From: UBA2166 sp964463965
Lineage (GTDB): Bacteria > Nitrospirota > Nitrospiria > Nitrospirales > UBA2166
Direction: 5' to 3'
NCBI GenBank assembly: GCA_964463965.1
Contig: CAYXED010000002.1
Span: forward strand, 62,001-126,000
DNA: 64,000 nucleotides
In this document: piece by piece, positions 49,582 to 58,056 of the stretch
Numbering within the stretch: position 1 is the stretch's first letter
Layout: each line of letters opens with the position of its first letter
Notes under the pieces: model-generated
Databases searched by the model: none
What the model was told of the DNA's origin: nothing
Seen by the model: the letters and a program-made list of their open reading frames with translations, nothing else
Position numbers and translations under genes: made by a program

Positions 49582-51180
49582 ATGACACCACAAACTACAC
49601 AAGAAATTAGAGAAGCTGCGAAAAAACGTAGGACTTTTGCGATCATAAGTCATCCTGATGCAGGAAAGACAACTCTCACGGAAAAACTGCTCTTGTATTC
49701 TGGGATGGTTCGTACAGCTGGTATGGTAGGTGCGAGAAAAAGTAGAAAGCTCGCAACTTCTGATTGGATGGCACTTGAGCAAGAACGTGGAATCTCAATT
49801 ACCGCCTCTGCAATGCAGTTTCCCTACAAGGACACTGTTATTAATGTTTTGGATACTCCTGGGCATCAAGACTTTTGCGAGGATACATATCGTACCCTTA
49901 CAGCTGCGGATAGTGCGATTATGGTTATTGATGCAGCTAAGGGAGTTGAGGCTCAAACCCGTAAGTTATTTGAGGTATGTCGACTTCGAAAAATACCTGT
50001 TTTGACTTTTATCAATAAGCTTGACTTAGAGGGGAGGCAACCTCTTGATTTGATGACAGAAGTTGAAGAGGTCTTAGGGGTTAATGCTGTTGCTATGGAT
50101 TGGCCTGTGGGCTCTGGAAAGGATTTTAGAGGTGTAGTGAACCGTGAGGATCGTAACGTTTTATTATTTACCAAGACAACTTCTGGTGGGATGGGTAAAC
50201 CTAACTTAACCAGAGTCGCTCTTAAGGACCCGATAATTCGAGAACAGCTTCCAGGCTATGTGTGGGATCAATTGCAGAGAGATCTAGAGTTGTTGGATGT
50301 GGCAGGTAATCCATTTGACCTGAATGCATTTCAAAATGGGGAGGTGACGCCTGTATTTTTTGGGTCAGCATTAACAAATTTTGGTGTGGAAGCTTTTTTT
50401 GATGCCTTTGTCCGTTTAGCGCCTTCTGCAAGAGGACGACTAGCGGATACACAAGATGGCAAGGAAGTGTTTCTTGATCCGGCAGAAACACCTTTTAGTG
50501 CTTATGTATTTAAGTTGCAAGCAAATATGAACCCTCGACATCGTGATAGCACGGCATTTTTGAGAGTATGTTCTGGGCGATTTGAACGTGATATGGTGGT
50601 CAAACATCATCAGGGCAAAGGAAAAGTTCGCCTCTCACGCCCACATAGTATGGTTGCTAAAGATAGGAATACTCTTGATGTGGCCTATCCCGGGGACATT
50701 ATTGGGATAATCAACCCTGGAGTCTTTCAGATTGGAGATACCATTTCTCTAACTGATGGTTTTAACTACAAGCCTCTTCCGCAATTTCAACCCGAGGTAT
50801 TTGCTCGCGCGAGGCCTTTAGATACTGGTATGAGAAAGGCATTTGATAAAGGGCTCGATCAGCTCGTTCTTGAGGGTACGATACAAGTATTAAAAACTTT
50901 GGATGATCTTGATTTTTTTATTGCTGCAGTCGGACGTTTGCAATTTGATGTTTTAGAGTTTCGATTGAAAAGTGAGTATCGCGTCGACGTGATATTAGAA
51001 GTTATGGGTTTTGAATGTAGCGCATGGTTAGTTGGCCCTATTGAAACTTTTAAAATCCCGAGCGATGAAACTGTTGTCAAAGATGCACGGGGGAGACCAG
51101 TTGCTTTGTTTCGTTCTCCATGGTCAAAAAGCTACGCACAGAAACACAATCCGAATCATACTCTACTTGATATGGGTTAA
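49582..51180 (+). CDS. prfC: Peptide chain release factor 3
   Basis: RF3 is the GTPase that recycles RF1/RF2 from the ribosome after peptide release. The 532-residue protein has the P-loop SHPDAGKTTLTEKLL (23-37), SDWMALEQERGISITASAMQF, DTPGHQDFCEDTYRTL, NKLD, and the RF3-type C-terminal domain with GAVGRLQFDV-like sequence (AAVGRLQFDVLEFRL). I use the ATG at 49582, matching family length. A TTG at 49549 would add 11 residues with no ribosome site. The 250 bases before it, divergent from egtD, hold no feature I could name. Confidence 0.95.
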   Translation: MTPQTTQEIREAAKKRRTFAIISHPDAGKTTLTEKLLLYSGMVRTAGMVGARKSRKLATSDWMALEQERGISITASAMQFPYKDTVINVLDTPGHQDFCEDTYRTLTAADSAIMVIDAAKGVEAQTRKLFEVCRLRKIPVLTFINKLDLEGRQPLDLMTEVEEVLGVNAVAMDWPVGSGKDFRGVVNREDRNVLLFTKTTSGGMGKPNLTRVALKDPIIREQLPGYVWDQLQRDLELLDVAGNPFDLNAFQNGEVTPVFFGSALTNFGVEAFFDAFVRLAPSARGRLADTQDGKEVFLDPAETPFSAYVFKLQANMNPRHRDSTAFLRVCSGRFERDMVVKHHQGKGKVRLSRPHSMVAKDRNTLDVAYPGDIIGIINPGVFQIGDTISLTDGFNYKPLPQFQPEVFARARPLDTGMRKAFDKGLDQLVLEGTIQVLKTLDDLDFFIAAVGRLQFDVLEFRLKSEYRVDVILEVMGFECSAWLVGPIETFKIPSDETVVKDARGRPVALFRSPWSKSYAQKHNPNHTLLDMG

Positions 51181-51243
51181 AATGTTGACTAAACAGTGCC
51201 TACGTGATCATGTTAGACAATAGGAGGCAGTCTATTTGATTCC

Positions 51244-51516
51244 ATGTCAGATATTAGCGTGAAGAAAATTGGTGATAACGAGTTTTCTGTTACTGTTGTT
51301 GAAGGAGTAAGTACAACAATTCATACCGTAACGTCTATGGAGAGTGATGGGGAGCGCTATGGTGTTAATGTGTCGAGGGAACATCTAATTAAGTTGTCTT
51401 TTGAGTTTCTTCTTGAACGAGAAAGTAAGGAGTCTATCCTGAGAAATTTTGACCTTCCCATGATTGAGCACTACTTTCCTGAGTATCCTAGAGAGATTCG
51501 AAAGCGTATAGCGTGA
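51244..51516 (+). CDS. Small conserved protein of unknown function, upstream of selO
   Basis: A 90-residue cytoplasmic protein. The N-terminal half is predicted beta (VKKIGDNEFSVTVVEG). The C-terminal half is helical and looks conserved: LIKLSFEFLLERESKESILRNFDLPMIEHYFPEYPREI, seen in similar form in small hypothetical proteins of other bacteria. GGAGG (51223-51227) lies 16 bases before the ATG, rather far. It sits between prfC and selO on the same strand. No function is assigned. Confidence 0.7.
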   Translation: MSDISVKKIGDNEFSVTVVEGVSTTIHTVTSMESDGERYGVNVSREHLIKLSFEFLLERESKESILRNFDLPMIEHYFPEYPREIRKRIA

Positions 51517-51590
51517 ATAGTCTTAGCATTGTTCCCTGATCACGATAATATGCCAGATAATTTAAGTTTTGGTTTTTTACGGGTAGTATT

Positions 51591-53060
51591 ATGAAAACGC
51601 TTGAGCAGCTAATCTTTAATAATACCTATTCTCATCTTCCAGAAGATTTTTTTGTTAGGGAAAAGCCGACGCCATTTCCCAATGCTCATCTTGTCAGTTT
51701 TAATCCCGAGATATCACGTCTTATAGGGCTTGATCCAAATGAGGCTACACGAAGAGATTTTGTTGACTACTTTTCTGGAGCAAAGTGTCTTCAAGGGAGT
51801 GATCCAATTGCCATGTTATATGCAGGGCATCAGTTTGGGCACTACGTGCCTCGATTAGGGGATGGACGGGCTATTTTGCTGGGAGAAGTTCAAAGCAAAA
51901 ATGGGGAAAGCTGGGATTTGCATTTGAAAGGTGCAGGGCTAACTCGATTTTCAAGAGATGGAGATGGACGGGCAGTGTTGAGTTCAACCATACGAGAATA
52001 TTTGTGTGGTGAGGCAATGCATGGTTTGGGTATTCCTACAACTCGTAATCTCTGCATCATTGGTGGGGATGAAACTGTCTATCGTGAATCAAGTGAATCT
52101 GGAGCAATGCTTATACGTGTGGCTAAGAGTCATGTTCGTTTTGGGTCATTTGAAGTTTTCTTTTATCGACAACAATACGAAAACCTTAAGATTTTAGCTG
52201 ATTATGTGATTTCTCGACATTTTTCTCATGCCCGCGAATCGGAGAATCCGTATGCAGAGTTGTTACGAGATATTTCGACTCGAACAGGACATTTGATTGC
52301 TCAATGGCAAGCAGTTGGTTGGTCTCATGGCGTAATGAATACGGACAATATGTCAATTTTGGGATTAACCTTAGATTATGGCCCATATGGTTTTATGGAA
52401 AAATTTGATCCATCATTTATTTGTAACCATTCCGATCATCAGGGGAGATATTCATTTCAAAATCAGCCAGATATTGGCTATTGGAATATAAGAGCTATTG
52501 CTCGCGCGTTGTCACCTCTGTTAGATGAGGTACATGTCGAGGGTGCACCCGAAGTATATGAAGAAGCGTTTACCAATCGATATCGTGAGTTGATGAATGC
52601 TAAGTTTGGTCTTGTTGATCAACATAGTTGCGATGATGCGCTTCGTAAGGAATTTTTAAATTTGATGCACTCTGATCAATTGGACTATACAAATACATTT
52701 CGATTATTAAACGAGTTTTGTCAAGGATCTGGAGATGCTAATGAAAGGATTCGAGATCATTTTATCCACCGAGATGTCTTCAGCGATTGGGCAATACGAT
52801 ATCAAGAACGGCTGAGGGCCGAAGGTGGAAATGATGAAGCTCGAAAGCTTCGCATGGATAAGACAAATCCAAAGTATGTATTGAGAAATTACTTGGCACA
52901 ACGTGCAATTGAGCAGGCTGAAGATAGTCAAGACTACTCAGAAATCGATCGTTTATTAAACTTGCTGAGTCAGCCGTTTATTGATCAGCCTGGGATGGAG
53001 AGCTATGAGAGGCCACAGCCTTCAGGCAAGCCCCCTATTGTTGTGAGCTGCTCGTCGTAG
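51591..53060 (+). CDS. selO: Protein adenylyltransferase SelO (YdiU family)
   Basis: SelO is a pseudokinase-fold enzyme that transfers AMP to Ser/Thr/Tyr of target proteins in redox stress. The 489 residues show YAGHQFGHYVPRLGDGRA (78-94), the lysine in LHLKGAGLTRFSRDGDGRAVL (Lys113), SSTIREYLCGEAMHGLGIPTTR, SHGVMNTDNMSILGLTLDYGP (catalytic region) and EERIRDHF-type C-terminal helices. The C-terminus is VVSCSS, keeping the redox cysteine seen in bacterial forms (selenocysteine in many eukaryotes). It is convergent with nuoN, 21 bases between stops. Confidence 0.95.
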   Translation: MKTLEQLIFNNTYSHLPEDFFVREKPTPFPNAHLVSFNPEISRLIGLDPNEATRRDFVDYFSGAKCLQGSDPIAMLYAGHQFGHYVPRLGDGRAILLGEVQSKNGESWDLHLKGAGLTRFSRDGDGRAVLSSTIREYLCGEAMHGLGIPTTRNLCIIGGDETVYRESSESGAMLIRVAKSHVRFGSFEVFFYRQQYENLKILADYVISRHFSHARESENPYAELLRDISTRTGHLIAQWQAVGWSHGVMNTDNMSILGLTLDYGPYGFMEKFDPSFICNHSDHQGRYSFQNQPDIGYWNIRAIARALSPLLDEVHVEGAPEVYEEAFTNRYRELMNAKFGLVDQHSCDDALRKEFLNLMHSDQLDYTNTFRLLNEFCQGSGDANERIRDHFIHRDVFSDWAIRYQERLRAEGGNDEARKLRMDKTNPKYVLRNYLAQRAIEQAEDSQDYSEIDRLLNLLSQPFIDQPGMESYERPQPSGKPPIVVSCSS

Positions 53061-53081
53061 GCATTGTGATGGAGGTAATGG

Positions 53082-54545
53082 TTAGGGGATAAATCCTGTA
53101 GCAGCTTGATTTGTAAACTCAATCACTGGTGCTGGGTAAATGCCAAGAAAAATAACTGCGATGGCTGTGATTGTTAATGCAATAATTGCTGGTTTGTCCG
53201 TTGATAATGTTGTGTTTTCATTTGGTTCCTTCATATACATGACCATGATAACTTTTAGATAAAAATACGCCGAAATTGCTGATCCAACTACACCAAGTAC
53301 AGCTAGCCAGGCAAGGTTAGCTTCAACTGCACCCATAAAGATATAAAACTTACCAATAAAACCTGCAGTTGGAGGAATTCCTGCTAATGCAAACATAAAT
53401 ACAAGCATGATAAATGCTGTGAGGCGGTTTCGTTTTGCTAGCCCCGCGAAATCTTCGATGTCATCACTTTCGAGCCCATTTTTTCTCAGTTGAATAACCA
53501 CTCCAAATGCTCCCATATTCATAAATACGTAGATGAGCATGTAGAGCATCAGGCTGAAGGTACCCATATGACTTCCTACAATGATTCCGATTAGTGCATA
53601 GCCAGCATGTGCAATGCTGGAATAGGCGAGCATTCGTTTTATATTAGTTTGAAGAAGGGCTACGATGTTTCCAAAAAATATGGTGGCAATAGCAAGTACA
53701 ATGAGTAAGATGCGCCAGTTATCTTGGATTCCCCCAAATGCTTCCATAAACACTCTGAGAAAAATAGCAAAACTTGCGCCCTTTGATGCAACGGATAAAA
53801 ATGCTGTGATGGGAGTTGGGGCGCCTTCGTAAACATCTGGTGTCCACATGTGAAATGGAACCGCAGACACTTTGAACCCAAACCCCACTACCAATAATAT
53901 CAGTGCAAGGATCCATGCAGGTTCCAATCCTGATTTTGCCAAGACTATACTTTGGCCTAGTTCTGTGATGTTTGTGGTTCCGGATAGGCCATATAATAAT
54001 GAAATTCCAAACAGGAGAATCGCAGATGAAAACGATCCAAGAACAAAATATTTGGCCGCAGCTTCCATTGATTTTTTCTCAAACCGCTTGAATCCAGCTA
54101 GGATATATATCGATATTGCCGTTAATTCAAGGCCAAGGAATACAACCAGCAGGTCCCCTGCAGACACCATAATCATCATTCCGCATAGGGCAAAGAGTAA
54201 GAATGCGTAGTACTCACCAATATCTATCTTTTCCTGCCGTAAATAGTTCAGTGATAATAGGATAGTTAGAAAAGATGATATATACAGTGCCAATTTGAAG
54301 AAGTTGCTATAGGGATCAATTAGGAACGTTCCACTCATGACTGCTGTTGATGACCACATTGAATTTATAGTGAGCGATGTGGCAATAATTAATCCGAGGA
54401 GTGTTGTGAGGGGTAAGAGTAATCTCTTCGATGGTCTTTGAATGAATGCTTCAAGTAATAGGATAAGACACGCAAACCCGGCGATTACAAGTTCAGGAAG
54501 AATGCCTAATACGTCTACAAGTGAAGGAGTCATGGCATTTGTCAT
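53082..54545 (-). CDS. nuoN: NADH-quinone oxidoreductase subunit N
   Basis: An antiporter-like membrane subunit of complex I, 487 residues with about 14 helices. Charged residues of the proton path are present: Glu140 in VFLGLELTAISIYIL, Lys225 in VGFGFKVSAVPFHMWTPDVYEG, and Lys255 in SVASKGASF. It is the last gene of the nuoJ-to-nuoN operon and overlaps nuoM by four bases (ATGA). It contributes one of the expected ion-translocation channels. Confidence 0.96.
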   Translation of the reverse strand: MTNAMTPSLVDVLGILPELVIAGFACLILLLEAFIQRPSKRLLLPLTTLLGLIIATSLTINSMWSSTAVMSGTFLIDPYSNFFKLALYISSFLTILLSLNYLRQEKIDIGEYYAFLLFALCGMMIMVSAGDLLVVFLGLELTAISIYILAGFKRFEKKSMEAAAKYFVLGSFSSAILLFGISLLYGLSGTTNITELGQSIVLAKSGLEPAWILALILLVVGFGFKVSAVPFHMWTPDVYEGAPTPITAFLSVASKGASFAIFLRVFMEAFGGIQDNWRILLIVLAIATIFFGNIVALLQTNIKRMLAYSSIAHAGYALIGIIVGSHMGTFSLMLYMLIYVFMNMGAFGVVIQLRKNGLESDDIEDFAGLAKRNRLTAFIMLVFMFALAGIPPTAGFIGKFYIFMGAVEANLAWLAVLGVVGSAISAYFYLKVIMVMYMKEPNENTTLSTDKPAIIALTITAIAVIFLGIYPAPVIEFTNQAATGFIP

Positions 54546-56014
54546 GGTCTGTTTGATATTTGGGTTATTAAGTGTTCAACGCTAACTTCCATGAACCCTA
54601 GAAAAGGTTTTGGGTAGAAGCCTATCCAGAATACCAGAATCAAAAGTGGGATGACCGTTGAAAGTTCTCTGATATTGAGGTCTGATAGTTCAAGTGAACT
54701 TTCGCGTGTATGTTTTCCCCACACGATACGTTGTAACATCCATAACATATAAGTTGCGGCTAAGAGGACTCCAAGTATTGCAATTGCGGCGGTAGCTTTG
54801 TGGTATTGAAATGCCCCAACAAGGATAAGTAGTTCTCCAATAAACCCGTTAGTACCTGGAATTCCGAAAGACGAAAACGAAAAAATAGCAAGTAGCGTCA
54901 CATAGATTGGCATTTGTTGCCCAAGCCCGCTATTTGTTGAAATGAGTCGGCTGTGTGTTCGGTCGTAGATCATTCCCACACAAAGGAACAATGCACCAGT
55001 GGTGATACCATGGTTGATCATTTGTAAAATAGCACCTTGTATTCCATGGTTATTTAAGACAAAAATTCCAAGCGTAATAAATCCCATATGTCCTACACTG
55101 GAATAGGCTATTAGCTTCTTCATGTCTGTCTGGGCAAGAGCGACATATGAGCCGTAAATAATTGCTATTAGTGAGAGTCCTATAATCATAGGCGCAAATA
55201 ATAGTGTTGCATCAGGCACTATTGGGAGGCAGAAACGTAAAAATCCATAGGTCCCCATTTTTAACAATACGCTTGCAAGGATAACGCTCCCCGCTGTTGG
55301 TGCTTCTACATGGGCATCTGGTAGCCATGTGTGAAATGGAAACATAGGGACTTTGATGGCAAAAGCTAAGAAAAATGCCAAAAATACCCAGAATTGAACA
55401 TTTGATGAGTATGTCATGTCTGTTAGAGCTTGGATGTCAAATGTGTTTCCACCAAGGAAATAGAGAACGAGAATTGCCACCAAAAGCAGCAGGCTTCCAG
55501 CTAGTGTATAAAGGAAGAACTTTACTGCAGAGTAAATTCGTCGAGGACCTCCCCATACCCCGATAATTAGATACATGGGAATTAACATCGCCTCCCAAAA
55601 GACATAAAAAAGCACAAAGTCGAGGGCACAAAATACACCTATCATTGCGGTTTCAAGTAGAAGGATTACAATCATAAACTCCTTCACTCGACTTTGGATA
55701 ACCCGCCAGGAGCAGAGAATTGCCGCTGGAGAGAGGAAGGTGGTAAGTAGGACAAGTAGTACGCTGATCCCATCTACTCCAACAGCGTAGTTGATATTAA
55801 AAGTTTTTATCCAGGGGACCCGTTCAACAAACTGCATTGCATGTGTTGTGGTATCGAAGCGGGTCCACAGAGGCAATGATATTATAAAGTTTGCAATAGT
55901 CACTCCCAGGGCAAAGCGACGGATCCATTCCTCATCACTAAGGAAAGCAAGTAAAATGGCACCTACCAAAGGTAGGAAAATTATCCAAGTAAGTAGGTGT
56001 TCAATATATCCCAT
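54542..56014 (-). CDS. nuoM: NADH-quinone oxidoreductase subunit M
   Basis: An antiporter-like complex I subunit of 490 residues. Key residues are Glu141 in FYVFWEAMLIPMYLIIGVWGG, Lys221 in FAIKVPMFPFHTWLPDAHVEAPT and Lys252 in SVLLKMGTYGF, all standard for NuoM. Further conserved features are YSSVGHMGF and the LNNHG/MINHG histidine region. It lies 33 bases after the NuoL-like gene and overlaps nuoN. Only one true NuoM is present. The additional antiporter subunits upstream belong to other branches. Confidence 0.96.
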   Translation of the reverse strand: MGYIEHLLTWIIFLPLVGAILLAFLSDEEWIRRFALGVTIANFIISLPLWTRFDTTTHAMQFVERVPWIKTFNINYAVGVDGISVLLVLLTTFLSPAAILCSWRVIQSRVKEFMIVILLLETAMIGVFCALDFVLFYVFWEAMLIPMYLIIGVWGGPRRIYSAVKFFLYTLAGSLLLLVAILVLYFLGGNTFDIQALTDMTYSSNVQFWVFLAFFLAFAIKVPMFPFHTWLPDAHVEAPTAGSVILASVLLKMGTYGFLRFCLPIVPDATLLFAPMIIGLSLIAIIYGSYVALAQTDMKKLIAYSSVGHMGFITLGIFVLNNHGIQGAILQMINHGITTGALFLCVGMIYDRTHSRLISTNSGLGQQMPIYVTLLAIFSFSSFGIPGTNGFIGELLILVGAFQYHKATAAIAILGVLLAATYMLWMLQRIVWGKHTRESSLELSDLNIRELSTVIPLLILVFWIGFYPKPFLGFMEVSVEHLITQISNRP

Positions 56015-56047
56015 TAGATAAAAACCATTACTTAGTACGTGGCGTAA

Positions 56048-57808
56048 TTATAGAAATAGATACGCGCTTATAATCAAAAAGATACCGAGCATGATTGTCA
56101 TAGCATAATGCTGGAGTTGTCCAGTTTGGATAACCCTTATATTTTTACCCCAGCGCATGATCATGGTTGCGATGCCATTGACTATGCCATCAATTACGGC
56201 AGCATCAAACCTATGGCATAGTTTTGCAAGTCTGGTGGTTTTTGGTATGAGTACTGATCTATATGCTTGTGATACGGTTAGTTCTGTGCTTGAAACTGGT
56301 TGATTAGCAATCCACTCGTACAGTTTTGCTCCTTTGCGATAAACCCAGTCTGTGTCGAGGTTCAGGGACACCTTCTCTGGAGGATAATGCCCATTTGCCA
56401 TGAGGTAGATGAATGCGAGTGCGGAGAAGAAAAGGAGCTGTAACTGACTAACTACATGCGAAGCAGTATATGGGTGATACTCAACTGGGAATGGCAAGAT
56501 GCTATACAGGGGACCTGGAACTACTCCAATAAATATACATAGCGTTGCAACAAATCCCATGGCCAAAAGCATGTTTAGTGGGGGCTCTTTTGCACGAATC
56601 CCAGAATCGTGGGCAAAAAATACAAAGTATGGAATTTTAATGCCCGCATGATGAAATACGCCCGCAGATGCAAAGAGAAGCATGAACCATACAATTGAGT
56701 GCCCTCCCTCTGCGGCGGCAGAAACTACCATTGATTTGCTGACGAAACCACTAAATAGCGGAAAGGCAGAAATAGAGGCCGCCCCAATGATGCAAAGCAC
56801 TGTTGTGATTGGCATTGTTTTATAAAGCCCACCTAGGTCTGTGCAGCGACTTTTTCCGGTTACGTACATGACTGCTCCCACGGACATCATGAGTAGCGAT
56901 TTAAACAAGATGTCATTGAACGCGTGAGATATGGCTCCGTTCAGCGCTAGCGCAGTTCCAATGCCAATACCTGTGACCATAAATCCAACTTGGTTTACCA
57001 TGCTGTACGCTAGTACCCGCCGGGCATCATTTTCTATCACTGCATAGAAGATAGGATAGACAGTCATAAATGCTCCGAGGTAAATCAAAACATCTTCGCC
57101 AGGAAATGCACGTGCAAGGACGTACACCGCGGTTTTGGTTGTGTAGGCTGTCAAAAATACAGTACCAGCGATCGTTGATTCTGGGTATGAATCAGTGAGC
57201 CAAGCGTGCAAAGGTGGGATTGCAGCGTTGATTATGAATGCAAGGAAAATAAGTATTGAGCCTAGGTCATTTAGTCCAAGATACCCAAACTGAGTTGATC
57301 CTGTCGTGGAAACTTGTAGTAGGATTCCAGACAAGAGACAAAATCCACCAAACACGTGTACAAGCAAATAGTGCATTCCCGCTTTTCCTGAAGCTTCCGT
57401 GTTTCCTGCCCAGATAATGAAGGCGGCCGAAAAAGTCATTAATTCCCAAAAGAGGAAAAGGGTAAGGTAGTCGCCTGCGAAAATTGCACCTATAGAGCTG
57501 CCCACATAAACAAAAATCGTCATATACTGACGATCATCACGTTCCTGCAAACCGAAGAGCATTCCCGCAAAGGCTGCAATACAGAAGATATAGCCAAAGC
57601 ATAGGCTCATCTTATCGACTTGGGCAAAAATTAAATTGTACCCAAGAAACTGATATGTCCATGAGGTTCCATGTGGGAGAAGTAGCAAGTTTAAAAATGC
57701 GACTACCGGAACAACAAGTAATAGCCCAGTTTTAGCACGGCCCTTTAGATAAGGGATTAAAACGGCACCAAGAAGGAAAATAAAAACCGGAGGTATCCCG
57801 CTAATCAT
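56048..57808 (-). CDS. NuoL/Mrp-like antiporter subunit of complex I lacking the TM7 lysine
   Basis: A 586-residue polytopic protein. The antiporter core has Glu122 in LFLFWELMTFSAAF and Lys225 in TTKTAVYVLARAF, but the TM7 lysine position reads Asn194 (IINAAIPPLHAWL). The C-terminus resembles the NuoL end: DTDWVYRKG, then FDAAVIDGIVNGIA and IQTGQLQHYAMTIMLG, so a lateral-helix-like element is likely. At 586 residues it is shorter at the N-terminus than a standard NuoL. It sits where nuoL should be, between a 2-TM protein and nuoM. It is often named Na+/H+ antiporter subunit D in databases. Whether it translocates ions is open. Confidence 0.82.
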   Translation of the reverse strand: MISGIPPVFIFLLGAVLIPYLKGRAKTGLLLVVPVVAFLNLLLLPHGTSWTYQFLGYNLIFAQVDKMSLCFGYIFCIAAFAGMLFGLQERDDRQYMTIFVYVGSSIGAIFAGDYLTLFLFWELMTFSAAFIIWAGNTEASGKAGMHYLLVHVFGGFCLLSGILLQVSTTGSTQFGYLGLNDLGSILIFLAFIINAAIPPLHAWLTDSYPESTIAGTVFLTAYTTKTAVYVLARAFPGEDVLIYLGAFMTVYPIFYAVIENDARRVLAYSMVNQVGFMVTGIGIGTALALNGAISHAFNDILFKSLLMMSVGAVMYVTGKSRCTDLGGLYKTMPITTVLCIIGAASISAFPLFSGFVSKSMVVSAAAEGGHSIVWFMLLFASAGVFHHAGIKIPYFVFFAHDSGIRAKEPPLNMLLAMGFVATLCIFIGVVPGPLYSILPFPVEYHPYTASHVVSQLQLLFFSALAFIYLMANGHYPPEKVSLNLDTDWVYRKGAKLYEWIANQPVSSTELTVSQAYRSVLIPKTTRLAKLCHRFDAAVIDGIVNGIATMIMRWGKNIRVIQTGQLQHYAMTIMLGIFLIISAYLFL

Positions 57809-58046
57809 AATAGTCCATATCTCGTTTACACACTTTTCTAAGTATCTTTGCTATGAGGACTAAGGCAACGCATGCCACAAAGCCGTAGACTGCGCTAAAC
57901 CCTGGGATTGTTTCAAATATAAGATAGGTGTGATCATGGGGGATAAAAAAATCAATAGTCACAAGAAGTACTGTGATTGCTACAAAGACATGCCACATAT
58001 GTTTCAATCTTCCAGGCTTTTCAATCCACTGAAAACTGATTTTCAT
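57801..58046 (-). CDS. Small two-helix membrane protein in the complex I operon
   Basis: An 81-residue protein with two hydrophobic segments (about 20-34, VFVAITVLLVTIDFF, and 50-67, AVYGFVACVALVLIAKIL) and basic flanks. It overlaps the following antiporter gene by eight bases and starts ten bases after the preceding one, so it is surely part of the operon. It is not NuoK or MrpC/F by sequence. The role may be to hold the two antiporter subunits together, which is inference from position only. Confidence 0.7.
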   Translation of the reverse strand: MKISFQWIEKPGRLKHMWHVFVAITVLLVTIDFFIPHDHTYLIFETIPGFSAVYGFVACVALVLIAKILRKVCKRDMDYYD

Positions 58047-58056
58047 TTTAGCTATC

